DNA from: Chloroflexota bacterium | Lineage (GTDB): Bacteria; Chloroflexota; Anaerolineae; Anaerolineales; Villigracilaceae | Direction of reading: 5' to 3' | Assembly: GCA_013388685.1 (NCBI GenBank) | Contig: JACAET010000059.1 | Coordinates: 96,694 to 160,693 of the forward strand | DNA: 64,000 nt | Shown here: one piece after another, positions 61,186-64,000 of the stretch | Layout of the letters: every line of letters begins with the position of its first letter | Position numbering within the stretch: position 1 is the stretch's first letter | Program-made: the position numbers and the translations under genes | Notes under the pieces: generated by a model | Database searches by the model: none | Seen by the model: only the letters and a program-made list of their open reading frames with translations | Told to the model about the DNA's origin: nothing

Positions 61186-63071
61186 ATACACTCTGGATCG
61201 TTGTACTGGCGACGATCGTCATTTATGCGGCATACAATTTCTATGCCAAACGCATCGACCGGGACATCATCAAGGCGGACGCCAAAAAAGCCACTCCCGC
61301 CAAGATGTATATGGACGGTGTGGATTTCATGCCCACCAGCCGTAATGTACTGTATGGCTATCACTTCAAGTCCATCGCGGCGGCGGGACCGATCGTGGGT
61401 CCGATCACGGCAGCGAACATTTGGGGCTGGGCGCCCGCCCTGCTTTGGCTACTGATTGGCGTTTCGTTCATCGGCTGGGTGAGCGATTACAGCGCCATCA
61501 TGGTGGCCGTCCGCAATGACGGCAACAGCCTGAGCGCCATCAGCCATAAGTTGATCGCGCCGCGCACTCGCACCATCCTGTTCACGTTCATCTTCTTCTA
61601 CCTGCTGCTGGTGGCTGGCGCGTTCATGGGAATCATGAGCGCTCTGATGGCTGCCCGCCCGGATGTGCCATTTGGAATCTTGATGCTCGGCATCATGGGT
61701 TTCCTGGCAGGGCAAATGCTCTACAAGTGGAAGATGGATTTGATTGCCGTCACCGCAATTGTGGTCATTGTGACCATCGCGGCGATGGTCTTCGGTCCCT
61801 TTGGCGCCACTGTGAATCCCGAGACCAAGGCGATGCAATGGGTCGGTCCGATCAACGGCGCGGTGGTGGCGTTCAACAACACGGTCAACAAGATTACAGG
61901 TGGCAATTCGGTGATGACGGTTTACGACCCGACCAACGCCGACCCGCGCATCCCCGCTCCCGGGGCGGATGGCAAGCGTCCAACCACGGCGCTGTACGAC
62001 GCTGAAACAGGCGCCATCAAGACGTTGCCATCCTATCTATTCTGGGCTCTGTTCATCCTTGCCTTCTCATACTTAGCCGCCACATTGCCCATCTGGCGCT
62101 TCGCGCAACCGGTTAATTACATCGGCTTTTGGATTACACTGCTGACCATTGGGTTGAGCGCCATTGGAGCAATTCTGGCTCCGTTCATCAAACCCGATAT
62201 CGGCGTGTTCGCCCTCGAACCGCTCAAGACGTGGGGATTCGCCTACGACCCGACAAAAGCCTGGCAGCCGCTGTGGCCCATGCTGTTCGTGACCATCGCC
62301 TGCGGCTCGATCTCCGGCTGGCATGCCCTCATCGGCTCGATCGGCACGGCGCGCCAGTTGGAATATGAAACCGACGGCTTGCCGGTGGGCGGCGGCGCGA
62401 TGTTTACGGAAAATACGCTCGCGCTTCTAGCTCTCGTTGCCGTTTCGATTGCAGGAACGGGCGGCGGAGCGGGACGCTTCGCGGCGGGTGTCGGCTCTCT
62501 GCTTTCGGTGATTTTCGGCGAAGGCTTCAGAACCTTCGGCACCGCGCTGGGCTTCGGCGCCTTCATGGTCATCGTGCTGACCGTGACGCAGTTGATCTTC
62601 CGCGTCATGCGCGTGACGCTCTCGGAGTGGGTTGGCGAGGCGGTGCCTGCCTTGAAGAACATGCACGTTTCGACCGTCACTTCGATGGCGCTGACCATGC
62701 TGCTGGTGCTGACCGGCACGTGGGTGTATCTGTGGCAGTTGTTCGGCGCGGCAAACCAATTGATGGCGGCGCTCAGCCTGCTGATCGTCACCGTCTGGTT
62801 GAGGGAACAGAAAAAGAATCCGTCCTTTGCCTTATGGCCAACCCTGTTCATGTACATCACCACCCTGGCGGCGACTCTGGTCACCGCGCGCAACTTGTAT
62901 GTGACCATCGTGCCGAAAGGCGGCGCGGCGGCGACCGGCGCATGGGCGATGATCATCATTGCCCTGTTGCTGTTCGTGACCGCCATCGTCATTGGCTGGG
63001 ATGGCTGGCAAGCCTACCAGCGCTACGCCAAAGGCGGCACAGCTCAAAAAGCCCCCGCGGCGGCAGATTAG
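61182..63071 (+). CDS. cstA: CstA-family carbon starvation transporter
   Basis: The 629-residue membrane protein has about 16-18 helices. The N-terminal block FMPTSRNVLYGYHFKSIAAAGPIVGP and the WVSDYSAIMVAVRNDG segment are CstA signatures. CstA-like proteins import peptides or pyruvate under carbon limitation. AAAAGGAGGATTTCGTT precedes the ATG. Residues about 225-280 (PETKAMQWVGPINGAVVAF to TALYDAETGAIK) form a long extracytoplasmic loop. A ybdD-like gene, usual in E. coli, is not found after it. Confidence 0.93.
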   Translation: MNTLWIVVLATIVIYAAYNFYAKRIDRDIIKADAKKATPAKMYMDGVDFMPTSRNVLYGYHFKSIAAAGPIVGPITAANIWGWAPALLWLLIGVSFIGWVSDYSAIMVAVRNDGNSLSAISHKLIAPRTRTILFTFIFFYLLLVAGAFMGIMSALMAARPDVPFGILMLGIMGFLAGQMLYKWKMDLIAVTAIVVIVTIAAMVFGPFGATVNPETKAMQWVGPINGAVVAFNNTVNKITGGNSVMTVYDPTNADPRIPAPGADGKRPTTALYDAETGAIKTLPSYLFWALFILAFSYLAATLPIWRFAQPVNYIGFWITLLTIGLSAIGAILAPFIKPDIGVFALEPLKTWGFAYDPTKAWQPLWPMLFVTIACGSISGWHALIGSIGTARQLEYETDGLPVGGGAMFTENTLALLALVAVSIAGTGGGAGRFAAGVGSLLSVIFGEGFRTFGTALGFGAFMVIVLTVTQLIFRVMRVTLSEWVGEAVPALKNMHVSTVTSMALTMLLVLTGTWVYLWQLFGAANQLMAALSLLIVTVWLREQKKNPSFALWPTLFMYITTLAATLVTARNLYVTIVPKGGAAATGAWAMIIIALLLFVTAIVIGWDGWQAYQRYAKGGTAQKAPAAAD

Positions 63072-63085
63072 AAGGTTTATTCGCA

Positions 63086-63122
63086 AATTCGTAGGTCACG
63101 CTTCGCGCGTGACCTACGAATT
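63086..63122. terminator. Perfect 16-bp hairpin at the end of cstA
   Basis: AATTCGTAGGTCACGC and GCGTGACCTACGAATT pair perfectly around TTCGC. It overlaps the last codons of the convergent gene at 63114. There is no T run, so it may act as a bidirectional terminator or be a dispersed repeat. Confidence 0.6.
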
Positions 63123-63767
63123 CCGTTCATTGACGGCGCGCGCCAGATCGAGTAAAGATTGAAAGTAGGTTTTTGCGTCAGTTTCACGCGGGTTGGGAAA
63201 CGGCAGATGAATTTCCAGGTTCGGCGCGGTCTTGCGCAAATTGAGCCGGATATAGCGCGCTGAAAGAGCCTGCATGGGACTGGCAAGACGGTCAACGGTT
63301 TCGACCGCCAGATGGAGAAGCCCCTTGGGCGCCATCAGCCGCAGACCGCGATACTCGGTCGCCTCCCAGCCGCGTTGGGCAACCCGCTTCAGGGCCTCGC
63401 GCCCACTCCAGGTTTTTGGGTCCGCCAGTTCGAGGTCCAGAAGCGGAGGCGCGGCGAGGGCGGCGCGGAAGATCAGAATGTCGTCCCGTCTCTGAATCAG
63501 TGCGAGGATGGTCATCCAAAAGACATCACGCGGTTTGAGGACCAGCAGAGTGTCGAGCCGCTGAAAAGGACGCTTTGCCTTTGCAATCCCCAATTCGGCA
63601 ACGGACGAGCCAAGCCAGCGGAAGGTGGTGCGCTGACCGATGAGCGGTAAGCCGCCCTCCATCCACTTGAGGAGTTTGTCTCCGCGGCGCAGGTTGTAGA
63701 TCATGCCAAAGGCAAACCAGCCCACGATGACAATGACGGCAATAATAAGAATGGTTTGTAAATTCAT
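63114..63767 (-). CDS. Hypothetical single-helix membrane-anchored protein
   Basis: I do not recognise the family. The 217-residue protein has one N-terminal helix (LQTILIIAVIVIVGWFAFGM, residues 3-22) and a basic soluble domain containing WMEGGLPLIGQRTTFRWLGS, LLVLKPRDVFWMTILALIQR and SARYIRLNLRKTAPNLEIH. The last residues (LARAVNERNS) are encoded within the hairpin at 63086-63122. The next gene is divergent. Confidence 0.7.
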   Translation of the reverse strand: MNLQTILIIAVIVIVGWFAFGMIYNLRRGDKLLKWMEGGLPLIGQRTTFRWLGSSVAELGIAKAKRPFQRLDTLLVLKPRDVFWMTILALIQRRDDILIFRAALAAPPLLDLELADPKTWSGREALKRVAQRGWEATEYRGLRLMAPKGLLHLAVETVDRLASPMQALSARYIRLNLRKTAPNLEIHLPFPNPRETDAKTYFQSLLDLARAVNERNS

Positions 63768-63806
63768 GATGACCTCAAAGGCTTATCAGGTAGGCGTCAG
63801 TATAAT

Positions 63807-64000
63807 ATGAAACAAGCGGCAACTCAATCGGAAAAGAAATCGTTCTGGCAGGCGGCGCGGGAATTTTTGTATGGGTTGTTTGGCATGGAGTTCGCCGAGC
63901 ACGCGCTGGAGATGCGCGCCAGCCTGGAGAGTTTGTTCATGCTGGGGACTGTGGGAGAGATGATCGGCGTGCCTGTCCTGCCGCCTTATTACAGTTTGCG
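63807..64000 (+). CDS. Uncharacterised protein, N-terminus only
   Basis: The frame opens at ATG 63807 and continues to the window edge (64 complete codons). It reads MKQAATQSEKKSFWQAAREF at the start, then ALEMRASLESLFMLGTVGEM, ending GVPVLPPYYSL. TATAAT lies directly before the ATG (63801-63806), so if that is the -10 box the true start may be a later in-frame ATG (63885). No family is recognisable from this fragment. Confidence 0.55.
   Translation, partial: MKQAATQSEKKSFWQAAREFLYGLFGMEFAEHALEMRASLESLFMLGTVGEMIGVPVLPPYYSL

Overview
The window looks like a chromosomal segment of a Chloroflexota bacterium, most likely class Anaerolineae. This is inferred from gene content and repeat style, not from a marker gene. 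Supporting signs are the tungsten-enzyme radical SAM maturase with a MoaD-like protein, a LutA plus fused LutB-LutC pair, a DUF3417-type alpha-glucan phosphorylase, GT-C membrane glycosyltransferases, several non-pyrrolysine MttB-family methyltransferases, and many short palindromic dispersed repeats, some inserted in frame inside genes. It is gene dense, with short operons on both strands, consensus-like sigma-70 promoters and purine-rich ribosome binding sites.

Layout. 1-1.7 kb: tungsten-oxidoreductase accessory genes (minus). 2-10 kb: M29 aminopeptidase, rhodanese, glucan phosphorylase, LutA/LutBC, a membrane glycosyltransferase and a stand-alone tRNA-Glu(CTC) unit. 10.3-15.1 kb (minus): DUF2207 protein, M14-like peptidase, YfcC-type transporter, tRNA-Leu(GAG). 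15.2-26.3 kb (plus): two tandem paralogous histidine kinases, plsX, DinG-type helicase with exonuclease, a CruF-like membrane protein, an unknown membrane protein behind a LexA-like operator, and a lytic transglycosylase. 26.2-29.2 kb (minus): a two-component system and a thioredoxin-fold lipoprotein whose first active-site Cys codon is TGA. 29.3-36.8 kb (plus): aldehyde dehydrogenase, methyltransferase, and a two-subunit CoA-transferase with an alpha/beta hydrolase between its subunits, then a large membrane glycosyltransferase. 36.9-41.4 kb (minus): adenosylhomocysteinase, adenosine-kinase-like sugar kinase, M50 protease and MtnA, i.e. recycling of S-adenosylmethionine by-products. 41.5-51.7 kb (plus): a peptide-type ABC importer without ATPases, three MttB-family methyltransferases, one corrinoid protein and one methyltetrahydrofolate:corrinoid methyltransferase. 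51.9-59 kb (minus): membrane glycosyltransferase, M24 peptidase, SDR, Lon and FolC. 59-63 kb (plus): DUF503, ketopantoate reductase, a CxxC thioredoxin-fold protein behind a leader ORF, and CstA. The window ends with two uncharacterised genes.

The most notable points are (i) the candidate selenoprotein at 28625-29167: TGA sits at the first Cys of a CxxC thioredoxin motif and is followed by a SECIS-like hairpin; (ii) the 41.5-51.7 kb block, which reads as uptake of a methylated compound and transfer of its methyl group to tetrahydrofolate through a corrinoid protein; (iii) a two-copy, multi-hairpin MITE-like element with a perfect 15-bp terminal inverted repeat in one copy; (iv) a LexA-type palindrome placed exactly between the -35 and -10 of a strong promoter; and (v) a possible leader-peptide/attenuator arrangement in front of a redox protein gene next to cstA.
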